A DNA stretch of 16,802 nt. Source: Clostridiales bacterium (lineage in GTDB: Bacteria > Bacillota > Clostridia > Caldicoprobacterales > DTU083). The stretch spans positions 1 to 16,802 of the forward strand of contig JAAZEK010000370.1 in the NCBI GenBank assembly GCA_012512335.1. The letters are read 5' to 3'. Of the stretch, positions 1 through 7,427 are shown piece by piece (within the stretch, counting starts at the first letter, position 1; each line of letters opens with the position of its first letter). Both the position numbers and the translations under genes were made by a program. The notes below the pieces were generated by a model. The model worked only from the letters and a program-made list of their open reading frames with translations. It was not told the DNA's origin and ran no database searches.

Positions 1-1829
1 ATGCTTAATTCTGGATCTAATTTATCGTGGGGATTTTCTGATGTCAGCTGGTTTTCTTTGAAGAAATATGGCCTCTCCAGCTTGCCGATATCATGATAGT
101 AAGCTCCTACCCGAGCTAATAGGCCATTTGCACCAATAGCTTCTGCAGCACTTTCCGCCAAGTTGGCTACGATAATGCTGTGATGGTAGGTTCCTGGGGT
201 TTCCATCAAAAGGCGCTTCAAAATAGGTTGATTTGGGTTTCCCAGCTCTACTAATTTAATGGGCGTTACTACGTGAAAGAGATTTTCCCATACAGGAAGT
301 GTGCCAATCGTCAAAATAGCAGCTAATATCCCGCCTAATGAGCCCCATAAAGAACTATAAATTGAATTTACCCAGTCTCCTTGAATAAGCATCTCATAGG
401 CAAACACAGTTAAAAAATTGCCTGCTGCAATCCCCATACCGGTCCATACCAGTGTTGAACGCTGTTGGACAGATTTAAGCATACCGATTCCTACAATTCC
501 GCCAACCAAGGTCATAACAGCAGGAGACATCTGCATACCAGATACCAACCCTGCTAACATGCCCATAACTATGTTCATCGCAAGCCCTACCTTTGCGTTT
601 ATTAAAACCGCCAGCAGGATGCCTGTCATTGCTGAAGGCATTAAATATGGGTTAAAAATAGCAGCAACATAGGATAAACCAGTCACTAAACATAATATTG
701 CTCCAATTAACAAAATACGAAGTGGTCTATGTAGCAGCTTTTTTTCAAAATTAACAAGATATATAATAGCAAAGCCCATTGCAACAAATACGGATAGAGC
801 AACCCCTAACACTAACGGAATATCTACCATTTGATCCTGTATCAAGCCCAATTCACTTAGCATCTCTATTTGATGCTCCGTAACTGGTTGTCCAGCCTGC
901 ACAATGAATTGACCTTTCTTAAAGACTACCTTCTCTATGGTTTCCGCTGCCTTTTGCTTCTCGATTAAGGTTTTGTCTGGGTCATATAGAAGATTGGCTT
1001 TTAGTCTAGGAACACCGATATTGCTGCCTAAGAGCTTTAATTCATTTGATATGCCTTTTTCTTGAATGCTATCTCGTAGATTTGCCTTAAACTCAGCTAT
1101 CTGTTCTTGTTTAATGCCTGTCTCCATCATTTTTTCCAAGCTATCTGTAAGGTATTGCTTTAATTGGTTTAAGTCTCTTTGTTCTGCCAAAATAATGGTT
1201 TGAATGTCGTCTGCGGAAAGCTGTATGGGTAATAGAGCTTGCATATCCCTGATGAAAGCACTGTCATATAACTGATTGTAATCTGGTTCAGAGTTGATAT
1301 CATTTTGAGGTTCTTCTGGTGAATTAGTCGTATCCGCTGATTCAGCACCACTGCTAGATGCTGGCTCTACTGTCTCACCTTCAGGTGAGGAGCTCGCTTC
1401 TGATTCTTGCTGTCCCTGCTCTTTTTCATGCTGTTCTTGAAGCTGTCTTTGCTCCTCTTCCCATTGAGCAAGCTTTTCTGCAGACTTGCCTCGCACAGTT
1501 TCAATTCCTAAAAAAACTTCTTCTGTTTCTTCTACCACTGCCTCAGTTATAGTATGATTAAGGGTATAAATATCATTAACCTGATTCCTTGCCTGCTCAA
1601 TTCGAGCCTCCGTAGCATGGATATCCTCTACATCCCTAGGGGCAGCTATAGGTTCGCTTGGAATGTCACCAGCTTTCAATTCGTATCGCTCAGGAGAGAC
1701 GGCAGTCAGTACTAAAGTAAATAGGATAGCAAAAACAGCAAGGGCTATTACACTATCAGCAAAATAGGGGTGAAATAAAAACCGGAATGCTTGATAGGGT
1801 TTGTCTCTTTTTGTAGCTGCTTGCATCAT
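1..1829 (-). CDS. pgpH: Cyclic-di-AMP phosphodiesterase PgpH/YqfF-type 7TM-HD membrane protein (3' end outside window)
   Basis: No complete frame is present because the gene runs off the left edge; I translated it from the ATG at 1829 (a second ATG follows directly), which has AGGAG 8 nt upstream. About 609 residues are visible. Order: short basic N-terminus, a membrane segment at about residues 24-46, a large extracellular 7TMR-HDED domain to about residue 320, a multi-helix membrane block at about 325-500, then the HD domain with the paired histidines H549-H550 (motif TYHHSI) and H579-D580 in YYHDIGK. The family hydrolyses cyclic di-AMP with the metal-bound HD site; this function is known for Listeria PgpH and inferred here. 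The extracellular domain carries a Gln/Glu/Ser/Pro-rich low-complexity stretch at about residues 120-170. It lies 44 nt after phoH, as in Bacillus (yqfF), and is probably co-transcribed. Confidence 0.93.
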   Translation of the reverse strand, partial: MMQAATKRDKPYQAFRFLFHPYFADSVIALAVFAILFTLVLTAVSPERYELKAGDIPSEPIAAPRDVEDIHATEARIEQARNQVNDIYTLNHTITEAVVEETEEVFLGIETVRGKSAEKLAQWEEEQRQLQEQHEKEQGQQESEASSSPEGETVEPASSSGAESADTTNSPEEPQNDINSEPDYNQLYDSAFIRDMQALLPIQLSADDIQTIILAEQRDLNQLKQYLTDSLEKMMETGIKQEQIAEFKANLRDSIQEKGISNELKLLGSNIGVPRLKANLLYDPDKTLIEKQKAAETIEKVVFKKGQFIVQAGQPVTEHQIEMLSELGLIQDQMVDIPLVLGVALSVFVAMGFAIIYLVNFEKKLLHRPLRILLIGAILCLVTGLSYVAAIFNPYLMPSAMTGILLAVLINAKVGLAMNIVMGMLAGLVSGMQMSPAVMTLVGGIVGIGMLKSVQQRSTLVWTGMGIAAGNFLTVFAYEMLIQGDWVNSIYSSLWGSLGGILAAILTIGTLPVWENLFHVVTPIKLVELGNPNQPILKRLLMETPGTYHHSIIVANLAESAAEAIGANGLLARVGAYYHDIGKLERPYFFKENQLTSENPHDKLDPELS

Positions 1830-1873
1830 TAAATTAGCTCCTCTCGCCTTACTCACATCCTGGGTATCTTCAC

Positions 1874-2884
1874 TTAATCCTCGTCATGTTGTTTTTCTTC
1901 TCTACGACGTTTGTTTTCATTTTTCTTTTCATAATGTCCATAAGCTTCTATAATACGCATAACTAGTTGGTGGCGTACAACATCTCTATGGGTTAGATAA
2001 ACAAAATCCAAACCCTTTACCCCTTTTAGCACTTGACTGGCTTCCACAAGGCCAGAACTCTTACCCTTGGGAAGGTCAATCTGGGTAATGTCTCCAGTGA
2101 TAATAACTTGGGAACCCTTGCCCATTCGAGTTAAGAACATTTTCATTTGCTCAGAAGTAGTGTTTTGAGCTTCATCTAGTATAATAAAGGAGTCATCCAG
2201 GGTACGGCCCCTCATATAAGCAAGGGGAGCCACTTCAATAACACCGCGCTCAATAAGTTTCAGGTAGGTTTCAGAACCCATTAGGTCGTATAAAGCATCG
2301 TACAAAGGACGTAGGTAGGGATCCACCTTATTTTGGAGATCACCAGGAAGAAAACCTAGCTTTTCACCAGCCTCTACTGCAGGCCTGGTTAGCACAATTC
2401 GGCTTACCCGCTTATTTCTGTACGCAGTTACTGCCATAGCCATGGCTAGATAGGTTTTACCCGTACCAGCTGGGCCAATTCCAAATACAATATCATTTTT
2501 ACTAATAGCTGTAACATAACGCTTTTGACCAAGGGTTTTGCATCGAACAGGCTTCCCCTTATGATTGACACATACCACATCAGACATCAGCTCGTTAATG
2601 ACATCTTCCTGACCAGAACGGGCCAACTGAATAGCATAAGAAATTCGAGAAATATCAAGAGTTTCCCTATTACGAATCATATCGAGGAGCTTATATACCA
2701 CATTAGAAGCCAGATTTACACTGGCTTCTTCACCAGTAATTTCTAGTTGAGTTTCCCGGGCAATAATTTGAACCTGAGTCTCCTCCTCTAAGAATTTTAT
2801 GTTCTGATCGAAATTACCAAACAATGCCATTAAAATTTCAATGCTTTCTATGTCTATTACACGTTCTGTCAACATTTTGCTCAA
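1874..2884 (-). CDS. phoH: PhoH family ATPase (PhoH/YbeZ type)
   Basis: 336 residues from a TTG start. Earlier in-frame ATG codons lie inside yqfD, and the nearest ATG (2875) is 18 nt from the ribosome binding site. The TTG at 2884 sits 9 nt after AGGAGG, and that AGGAGG overlaps the yqfD stop codon, so TTG is the best start and translation is probably coupled. N-terminal KH-like RNA-binding region (about 1-90), then a P-loop NTPase domain with Walker A GPAGTGKT at 137-144 and Walker B FIILDEAQN around 233-241. The C-terminus is highly charged (Lys/Arg/Glu). The family is an ATPase linked to RNA metabolism and ribosome maturation, usually next to ybeY, which would lie beyond pgpH off the left edge. 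The biological substrate is unknown from sequence alone. Confidence 0.96.
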   Translation of the reverse strand: MSKMLTERVIDIESIEILMALFGNFDQNIKFLEEETQVQIIARETQLEITGEEASVNLASNVVYKLLDMIRNRETLDISRISYAIQLARSGQEDVINELMSDVVCVNHKGKPVRCKTLGQKRYVTAISKNDIVFGIGPAGTGKTYLAMAMAVTAYRNKRVSRIVLTRPAVEAGEKLGFLPGDLQNKVDPYLRPLYDALYDLMGSETYLKLIERGVIEVAPLAYMRGRTLDDSFIILDEAQNTTSEQMKMFLTRMGKGSQVIITGDITQIDLPKGKSSGLVEASQVLKGVKGLDFVYLTHRDVVRHQLVMRIIEAYGHYEKKNENKRRREEKQHDED

Positions 2885-2897
2885 ACGCAGGTGCCTC

Positions 2898-4058
2898 CTA
2901 TTGTCTTTCAATGATTTGCTGCATAGCAATATTTTCTAAGCATTCTAAGTATATCACAGCAATTGCCTTATCTCCTTCTATAATATCGTATTTCAATCTT
3001 TTGTCAATAATTTTCGCCCCCACAGGAACCATTTCCCTCACACTCTGGTCTGCTATCTCTTCTAGTTCCTTTTTAGTAGCCTGCAAATTTTCACCCCAAT
3101 GAATTTCTTCTACCTCATAGTAGGTTTCTTGAATAAAGACACCATCCTTGTGCACAAGTAAATCATAGTCTCCAAAGGGGATCTCATCTTTGCTATATGG
3201 AACCTTAAACTGGTTCCACCCAATATACTTAATCTCCGCCATGCGCCCTGTTCTTTTTCGGTATGGTTCCTTGAATGACAATTCTATCTCTTCCTCGTAC
3301 CAAGTTCGGGCCATGATCTGTCCCATGGAATGAACATATCTCACTCCAATTGTGTCGGGATGATCGATAATACCACTAACTAGTAACTGGCCTCTCTTAA
3401 CCGTCTGCCTTTCCTCAACAACAGCCTGACCATCCAAAACAATGATATTATCAATAATACCGTCCTTGGAAGCTACCAAGTTGCTCGGAGTTTCCCTATC
3501 TACTTTTTCAGGTGGCAGAACTGATTCCTTAACTCGCAAAATAGCCTTGCTTCCACGAATTTCTAGGCTAGCCCAAGAAAGCTTTGGCATATTGATGATC
3601 AGTTGATTCTCAATTAGCATTGTATCTATAGAAGACTTAGGTACCCCAGGCCTTACACCCATAGCCTCCATATCTGATATAATTTTTGATGGATCTATAT
3701 TCTCCGTCCCTTGAACCTCTACATTCCATATGAACATTGAAAGGCCATACAAGATAATCACAAAGGCTAGTAGGCCTATAGCCAACATTTTTCTATGCCT
3801 GTAACGAAATAGTAGGAAGGGAAGGCCCCGTTTTTGTACTATACGGATTCTACAACGTATTTTATGGCTTATACCGTGTAATTGACGAAAGCCTCGGATG
3901 CTAATCTTAGCTGTAAGTGTGGTGTAATTTTGGCGTTTAATACCCCATAGATAGATTCCATTGGTAATAGTCAAGTTAATAAACTTCTCCAGCGAAACCC
4001 CTTCCACACGAATAACTACGTATCCTACAATATAATTCCATAGAATATAAAAAAACAT
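2898..4058 (-). CDS. yqfD: Sporulation protein YqfD
   Basis: 386 residues. The start ATG has GGGGAG 6 nt upstream. The cytoplasmic N-terminus is basic; one transmembrane helix lies at about 90-112, preceded by an Arg/His/Lys-rich stretch, and the remaining ~275 residues would be outside the cytoplasm. This layout and the conserved WNVEVQG segment after the helix match the YqfD family, a mother-cell sporulation protein resembling SpoIV/GerM-era membrane factors of unknown biochemical activity. It lies 29 nt after yqfC and its TAG stop is inside the phoH Shine-Dalgarno sequence, so yqfC-yqfD-phoH should be one transcript. In B. subtilis yqfC and yqfD are under SigE control. Presence of the pair supports a spore-forming host. 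Confidence 0.94.
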   Translation of the reverse strand: MFFYILWNYIVGYVVIRVEGVSLEKFINLTITNGIYLWGIKRQNYTTLTAKISIRGFRQLHGISHKIRCRIRIVQKRGLPFLLFRYRHRKMLAIGLLAFVIILYGLSMFIWNVEVQGTENIDPSKIISDMEAMGVRPGVPKSSIDTMLIENQLIINMPKLSWASLEIRGSKAILRVKESVLPPEKVDRETPSNLVASKDGIIDNIIVLDGQAVVEERQTVKRGQLLVSGIIDHPDTIGVRYVHSMGQIMARTWYEEEIELSFKEPYRKRTGRMAEIKYIGWNQFKVPYSKDEIPFGDYDLLVHKDGVFIQETYYEVEEIHWGENLQATKKELEEIADQSVREMVPVGAKIIDKRLKYDIIEGDKAIAVIYLECLENIAMQQIIERQ

Positions 4059-4087
4059 AATTTTCTCCCCTTACTTAAGGCGATCCA

Positions 4088-4366
4088 CTAAATGAATTCA
4101 ATCATTTTTATGTCACCTGTTATCATAATGTCATCAGCTGCTATATTTCTCAGCTCCATTTCTTTTCCCTGCACTCGGATTACTCCAATAGATGAGTTCA
4201 CACGTATCCTCTGGGGTATATATTCTATGACACCCTTATGATTTTCAACTAACATTTGATTACTTCCAATCATGATTATCTTAGGGAGATTTAGTGTTAT
4301 GTCTTTAGGTAACTCAAAAAAATCAGAAACCGTGGATTTCATGTTCTCCAGTTTTTTTCTGCCCAT
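4088..4366 (-). CDS. yqfC: Sporulation protein YqfC
   Basis: 92 residues; the ATG has GGAGGTG 5 nt upstream. No signal peptide or membrane helix. The middle is a beta-rich stretch with motifs such as LPKIIMIG and RVNSSIGVIRVQGKEMELR, characteristic of the YqfC/YabP family of small sporulation proteins; YabP and YqfC share this fold. Its partner yqfD follows at 29 nt. Because a terminator lies at 4443-4471, yqfC is the first gene of its transcript and must have a promoter within 4370-4440. The AT-rich stretch there contains CATATCAT (minus strand), loosely similar to the SigE -10 consensus CATACAAT, but no convincing -35 was found, so regulation by SigE is inference from the family. Confidence 0.93.
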   Translation of the reverse strand: MGRKKLENMKSTVSDFFELPKDITLNLPKIIMIGSNQMLVENHKGVIEYIPQRIRVNSSIGVIRVQGKEMELRNIAADDIMITGDIKMIEFI

Positions 4367-4442
4367 GTATTCACCTCCATTATTAAATGATATGCATCAA
4401 AGGTATTAGCTAGAAGTGAGGAGGCTTTCCATTTCAGACAGC

Positions 4443-4471
4443 AAAAAAACCGGAACATTTTCAGCTCCGGT
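4443..4471 (-). terminator. Rho-independent terminator after the nfeD-floA operon
   Basis: Inverted repeat ACCGGA (4449-4454) / TCCGGT (4466-4471), extended by one more C-G pair after a mismatch, followed on the minus strand by a run of six to seven T. It begins 34 nt after the stop of the small membrane-protein gene and separates it from yqfC. Confidence 0.82.
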
Positions 4472-4505
4472 CTTTTCTTAAATCACTATATGTTCAATGT
4501 TCAAA

Positions 4506-4949
4506 TTAATGTCTTCTAGATTTAGGAGACCCCAGCACCTCTGAGAGAATTATCCCGTTTACGAAAGCATCAGGGGATAAATCTAGCTTATGGCGCCTTT
4601 GTGATTGTTCCTTTCTAATAGCATATGATGACTCGTCGGCCTGATTAGTTGGGCTCAATGTAGATGCAACTGGAGATAAGTTGCTTGTAGCTATCTGCCA
4701 TTGAGCTTCCTGATCATTAGAAATCAGCTCATCATTTTGCTCATTATGAGAAACAGTGTAGGGCTCCTCTGATAATGATGTATTTATAATGGGAGGCTGG
4801 TTGCCTGACAAGTTAAAACCTTTGCCAGGAAAGTCTCCCTGGCCTGGAATCTTCCTATTCGGCTGATTAGTTTTTTGTTGCGCTTCACGCATGGATTTAA
4901 CTATATTGCTAATGACGCTAGCAACAATTATAAGAATAATAAGCTCCAA
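4506..4949 (-). CDS. Small single-pass membrane protein with disordered middle and conserved C-terminal tail; function unknown
   Basis: 147 residues from a TTG start that has GGGAGGG 6 nt upstream; no ATG fits. Residues 2-17 form a hydrophobic helix, too short for a classical signal peptide plus cleavage site, so an N-terminal anchor is likely. Residues 20-110 are rich in Gln, Asn, Pro and Ser and look disordered. The last 30 residues contain LDLSPDAFVNGIILSEVLG followed by a Lys/Arg-rich end. I recall similar short tails (NGIILSEILG-like) at the C-terminus of small clostridial hypothetical proteins; that is memory, not a search. It occupies the position of yqfB in Bacillus, 71 nt after floA and just before the operon terminator, so a role with FloA/NfeD at the membrane is possible but unproven. 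Confidence 0.8.
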   Translation of the reverse strand: MELIILIIVASVISNIVKSMREAQQKTNQPNRKIPGQGDFPGKGFNLSGNQPPIINTSLSEEPYTVSHNEQNDELISNDQEAQWQIATSNLSPVASTLSPTNQADESSYAIRKEQSQRRHKLDLSPDAFVNGIILSEVLGSPKSRRH

Positions 4950-5020
4950 TTATAGCCCTCCCTTCCATGTATTCCTGATTTTTCCCTACTTCTATACGCC
5001 CACTTCTATAAATGGCCCGT

Positions 5021-6061
5021 TCACTTACCATCGCTCTCTGAAGTATCTGAACCACCCATTTTTGAGATTGAGTCTCGCATTTGTGTGTCTGCAACTACAT
5101 TACGCATATTGTAGTAGTCCATAACTCCAAGCTTACCTTCTCTTAAAGCAGCTGCCATAGCCTTAGGAACTTCCGCCTCTGCTTCAACAACCTTTGCTCT
5201 CATTGCCTGAATAGAAGCTTTATTTTCTTGTTCTGCGGCAACCGCCATGGCTCTTCTTTCCTCTGCTCTAGCCTGAGAAACTCTCTTGTCAGCTTCTGCC
5301 TGATCGGTTTGAAGCTGAGCACCAATATTTCTGCCTACATCTACATCGGCTATGTCAATGGATAGAATTTCAAAGGCAGTACCCGAATGTAAACTCTTGT
5401 TTAGGACAGTTTTAGAAATACTGTCCGGGTTTTCCAACACAAGCTTATGACTGGCAGAGGAACCTACTGTAGTTACTATACCTTCCCCTACACGGGCTAA
5501 GATGGTTTCTTCCCCAGCACCTCCAACCAAACGATCAATATTAGCTCGAACAGTTACTCGTGCTTTTGCTATTACCTCAATTCCATCCTTAGCCATTGCA
5601 GATACTTTAGGGGTTTCCAATACTTTCGGATTAACACTCATCTGTACAGCCTGCAGTACGTCTCGTCCTGCCAAGTCAATTGCTGCTGCTCTTTCAAATT
5701 CCAACGGAATATTAGCTCTTTGAGCAGCAATCAGGGCATTGACAACCCTGTCAACATTACCACCTGCTAGGTGATGAGCTTCTAACATATCAACGCTGAC
5801 AGTTAAACCTGCTTTGGTAGCCTTAATAAGTGGATTAACGATTCTGTTGGGGACCACTCGGCGCAAACGCATACCGATTAGATTGAAAATTCCAATTTTA
5901 ACACCTGCAGCTAAAGCAGATATCCAAAGTCCCAATGGTACAAAGGTAAGTATTACCGCTAGGATAATAATGGCAACAATGATTATTCCCAGTATTAGGT
6001 ATATAGCCTCAAAACCTCCGGGATTTGCTTGTGCCAATAACGGTAGCATAGTTTGTAGCAT
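5021..6061 (-). CDS. floA: Flotillin-like protein FloA
   Basis: 346 residues with AAGGAGTG 8 nt before the ATG. A hydrophobic hairpin at about 18-58 inserts in the inner face of the membrane. It is followed by the SPFH/PHB-like domain (about 60-240, with AHHLAGGNVDRVVNALIAA and RANIDRLVGGAGEETI typical of YqfA/FloA) and a coiled-coil Ala/Glu/Arg-rich region at about 245-310 that drives oligomerisation. FloA forms functional membrane microdomains in Firmicutes. Its length is close to B. subtilis FloA (about 330). It follows nfeD by 50 nt, the conserved partnership: NfeD proteins are encoded next to flotillins and are thought to act with them. The short C-terminal tail is Ser/Asp-rich. Confidence 0.97.
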   Translation of the reverse strand: MLQTMLPLLAQANPGGFEAIYLILGIIIVAIIILAVILTFVPLGLWISALAAGVKIGIFNLIGMRLRRVVPNRIVNPLIKATKAGLTVSVDMLEAHHLAGGNVDRVVNALIAAQRANIPLEFERAAAIDLAGRDVLQAVQMSVNPKVLETPKVSAMAKDGIEVIAKARVTVRANIDRLVGGAGEETILARVGEGIVTTVGSSASHKLVLENPDSISKTVLNKSLHSGTAFEILSIDIADVDVGRNIGAQLQTDQAEADKRVSQARAEERRAMAVAAEQENKASIQAMRAKVVEAEAEVPKAMAAALREGKLGVMDYYNMRNVVADTQMRDSISKMGGSDTSESDGK

Positions 6062-6092
6062 GTTTCTTTCACTCCTTATACATTTTTTTAAT

Positions 6093-6116
6093 AATAACAG
6101 CCTATGGCTGATTATT
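6093..6116 (-). other. Hairpin between nfeD and floA, not a terminator
   Basis: AATAACAGCC (6093-6102) pairs with GGCTGATTATT (6106-6116) across a 3-nt loop, with one bulge. It starts in the nfeD stop codon. On the minus strand it is followed by an A-run, not a T-run, so termination is unlikely. A role in mRNA processing or in setting the NfeD/FloA ratio is possible. Confidence 0.4.
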
Positions 6117-7410
6117 CACTATTTGCTGTTACAACAATTCTCGTTCCTTGAACATCAACAACCTGTATTTTAGTCCCAGCTGGCAGATAGCTGCCTTCCG
6201 AAATAGCATCCAAGCGTTTAGCATCTATAGAAATAATGCCTGTAGGCCTTAATGGGGTTATGGTTTCCCCTGCCTTCCCCAATAATTCAGAGGTTGAGCT
6301 GTCGGGTAAATTTACATAACCCTTATCAACGGTTTCTGATTCGTGCAAAACTAAACGTTTAAACAGCCTGGGCCCGCCAAATAGCTTATATAGGATTGGG
6401 ATAAGTATTGCAGTGGCGGCAATTGCGATTCCCAAGATTAGGATTCCCTGTCCTATGGTGGGTGCTGCAAAAACTATGCCAACTAAAATCATAGCAATGC
6501 CAGATACCCCAAATACGCCAAAACCTGGTATGAAAATTTCTATAACAAGAAAGATAAGCCCTAAGGCAAACAGGATAACCGACCACCACTCTGTATTTCC
6601 GGCTAAAAACGCACCACCAAAATACAAGGCAAAGCCAATAATGCTAATGATTCCAGGTAATCCAAAGCCAGGTACAAAAACCTCTATAACCATGGCAAAA
6701 AATGCGATGATGAGAAGAATGGAGGCAACCTCACTACGTGTTAGAAATTGGGCTATTTGGTAGAGGGATCCAGGCTCTACCTCAAGTAACTGAGCCTCCT
6801 GCCAGCTCATAAATTCTAAAACACCTGCTATATCTGGCAGTACACCATCAATGAAATTAAGCTGACTGGCTTCCTCAGCTGTAATATTAACAAGCTTTCC
6901 CCTAGGGAAGCCGGGAACATCAAGGTCCTTATCCGCCATACCTGATGCAATAAGGCTATCCCGTCCCCTTGCTTCAGCTGTAGAACGAAATTCCCCACTG
7001 ACATAGGCAACTGCCTTTTCACTGTAGGGAATAGGCTCAGCGGCACCCATATGGCTGCCTGGGGCCATAATTATAGTATCTGCAGAAATGGTAATTAGCG
7101 CACCTGCTGAAGTAGCACGATCACCTACAAAGACCACAATAGGAACTTCCGAAGCTATCATGGCATCCCGCATTTCAAGGGCAGAATCCACTCGTCCACC
7201 TAGGGTAGATATATCAATTATTATTCCCTTTGCCTCAGATAAATTGGCTAATTCAATCTGTTCTACCAGGTATGCAGACATGGCAGGTGTAATTTCATCC
7301 TTCAGAGAAATTACATAAACCTGGTCACCGCTTGCTGCCTGCGTGTTTCCAGTTATTAATGTAAAAGCTATTAAAAATATAAATATATATACATAGAAAC
7401 GTTTACGTAT
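6112..7410 (-). CDS. nfeD: NfeD family ClpP-class membrane serine protease (YqeZ type), apparent AUA start
   Basis: 432 residues if translation starts at the ATA at 7410. The first in-frame ATG (7281) would remove the signal peptide and first strand of the protease domain (VYVISLKDEITPAM), which the family always has, and no ATG, GTG or TTG lies between 7281 and the in-frame stop at 7414-7416. Starting at ATA gives a standard signal peptide: basic RKR, a hydrophobic core at about 6-20, and AAS near 25-27. The Ser-Lys protease domain follows (about 30-200), with the probable nucleophile S101 in TSAGALIT and candidate K132 in SEKAVAYV. Four to five membrane helices lie at about 228-345 with two VPGFG/IPGFG turns, then an OB-fold NfeD domain at about 375-432. 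It lies 17 nt after the upstream nuclease-fold gene and 50 nt before floA, its usual partner. The protease assignment rests on family knowledge. Confidence 0.9.
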   Translation of the reverse strand: MRKRFYVYIFIFLIAFTLITGNTQAASGDQVYVISLKDEITPAMSAYLVEQIELANLSEAKGIIIDISTLGGRVDSALEMRDAMIASEVPIVVFVGDRATSAGALITISADTIIMAPGSHMGAAEPIPYSEKAVAYVSGEFRSTAEARGRDSLIASGMADKDLDVPGFPRGKLVNITAEEASQLNFIDGVLPDIAGVLEFMSWQEAQLLEVEPGSLYQIAQFLTRSEVASILLIIAFFAMVIEVFVPGFGLPGIISIIGFALYFGGAFLAGNTEWWSVILFALGLIFLVIEIFIPGFGVFGVSGIAMILVGIVFAAPTIGQGILILGIAIAATAILIPILYKLFGGPRLFKRLVLHESETVDKGYVNLPDSSTSELLGKAGETITPLRPTGIISIDAKRLDAISEGSYLPAGTKIQVVDVQGTRIVVTANSE

Positions 7411-7416
7411 TGCCTA

Positions 7417-7425
7417 CACCGCCTT
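7417..7425 (-). promoter_or_regulatory. Ribosome binding site that decides the nfeD start
   Basis: AAGGCGGTG on the minus strand differs from the consensus AAGGAGGTG by one base and ends 6 nt before the ATA at 7410. The dnaJ gene in this window uses the same GGCGGTG core 8 nt before its ATG, so the variant is functional in this genome. A GTG overlaps the end of this site but is followed at once by TAG. Confidence 0.65.
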
Positions 7426-7427
7426 TT

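Noticed and set aside
418..672. Plus-strand frame of 84 codons, Pro/Ile-rich
   Set aside because: It is antisense to the membrane helices of pgpH and has no ribosome binding site or family resemblance.
5814..6173. Plus-strand frame of 119 codons antisense to floA
   Set aside because: It crosses the floA start and intergenic hairpin; composition is the mirror of the FloA membrane hairpin.
6413..6763. Plus-strand frame of 116 codons with repeated KPG/KIS wording
   Set aside because: The repetition mirrors the two VPGFG/IPGFG turns of NfeD on the other strand.
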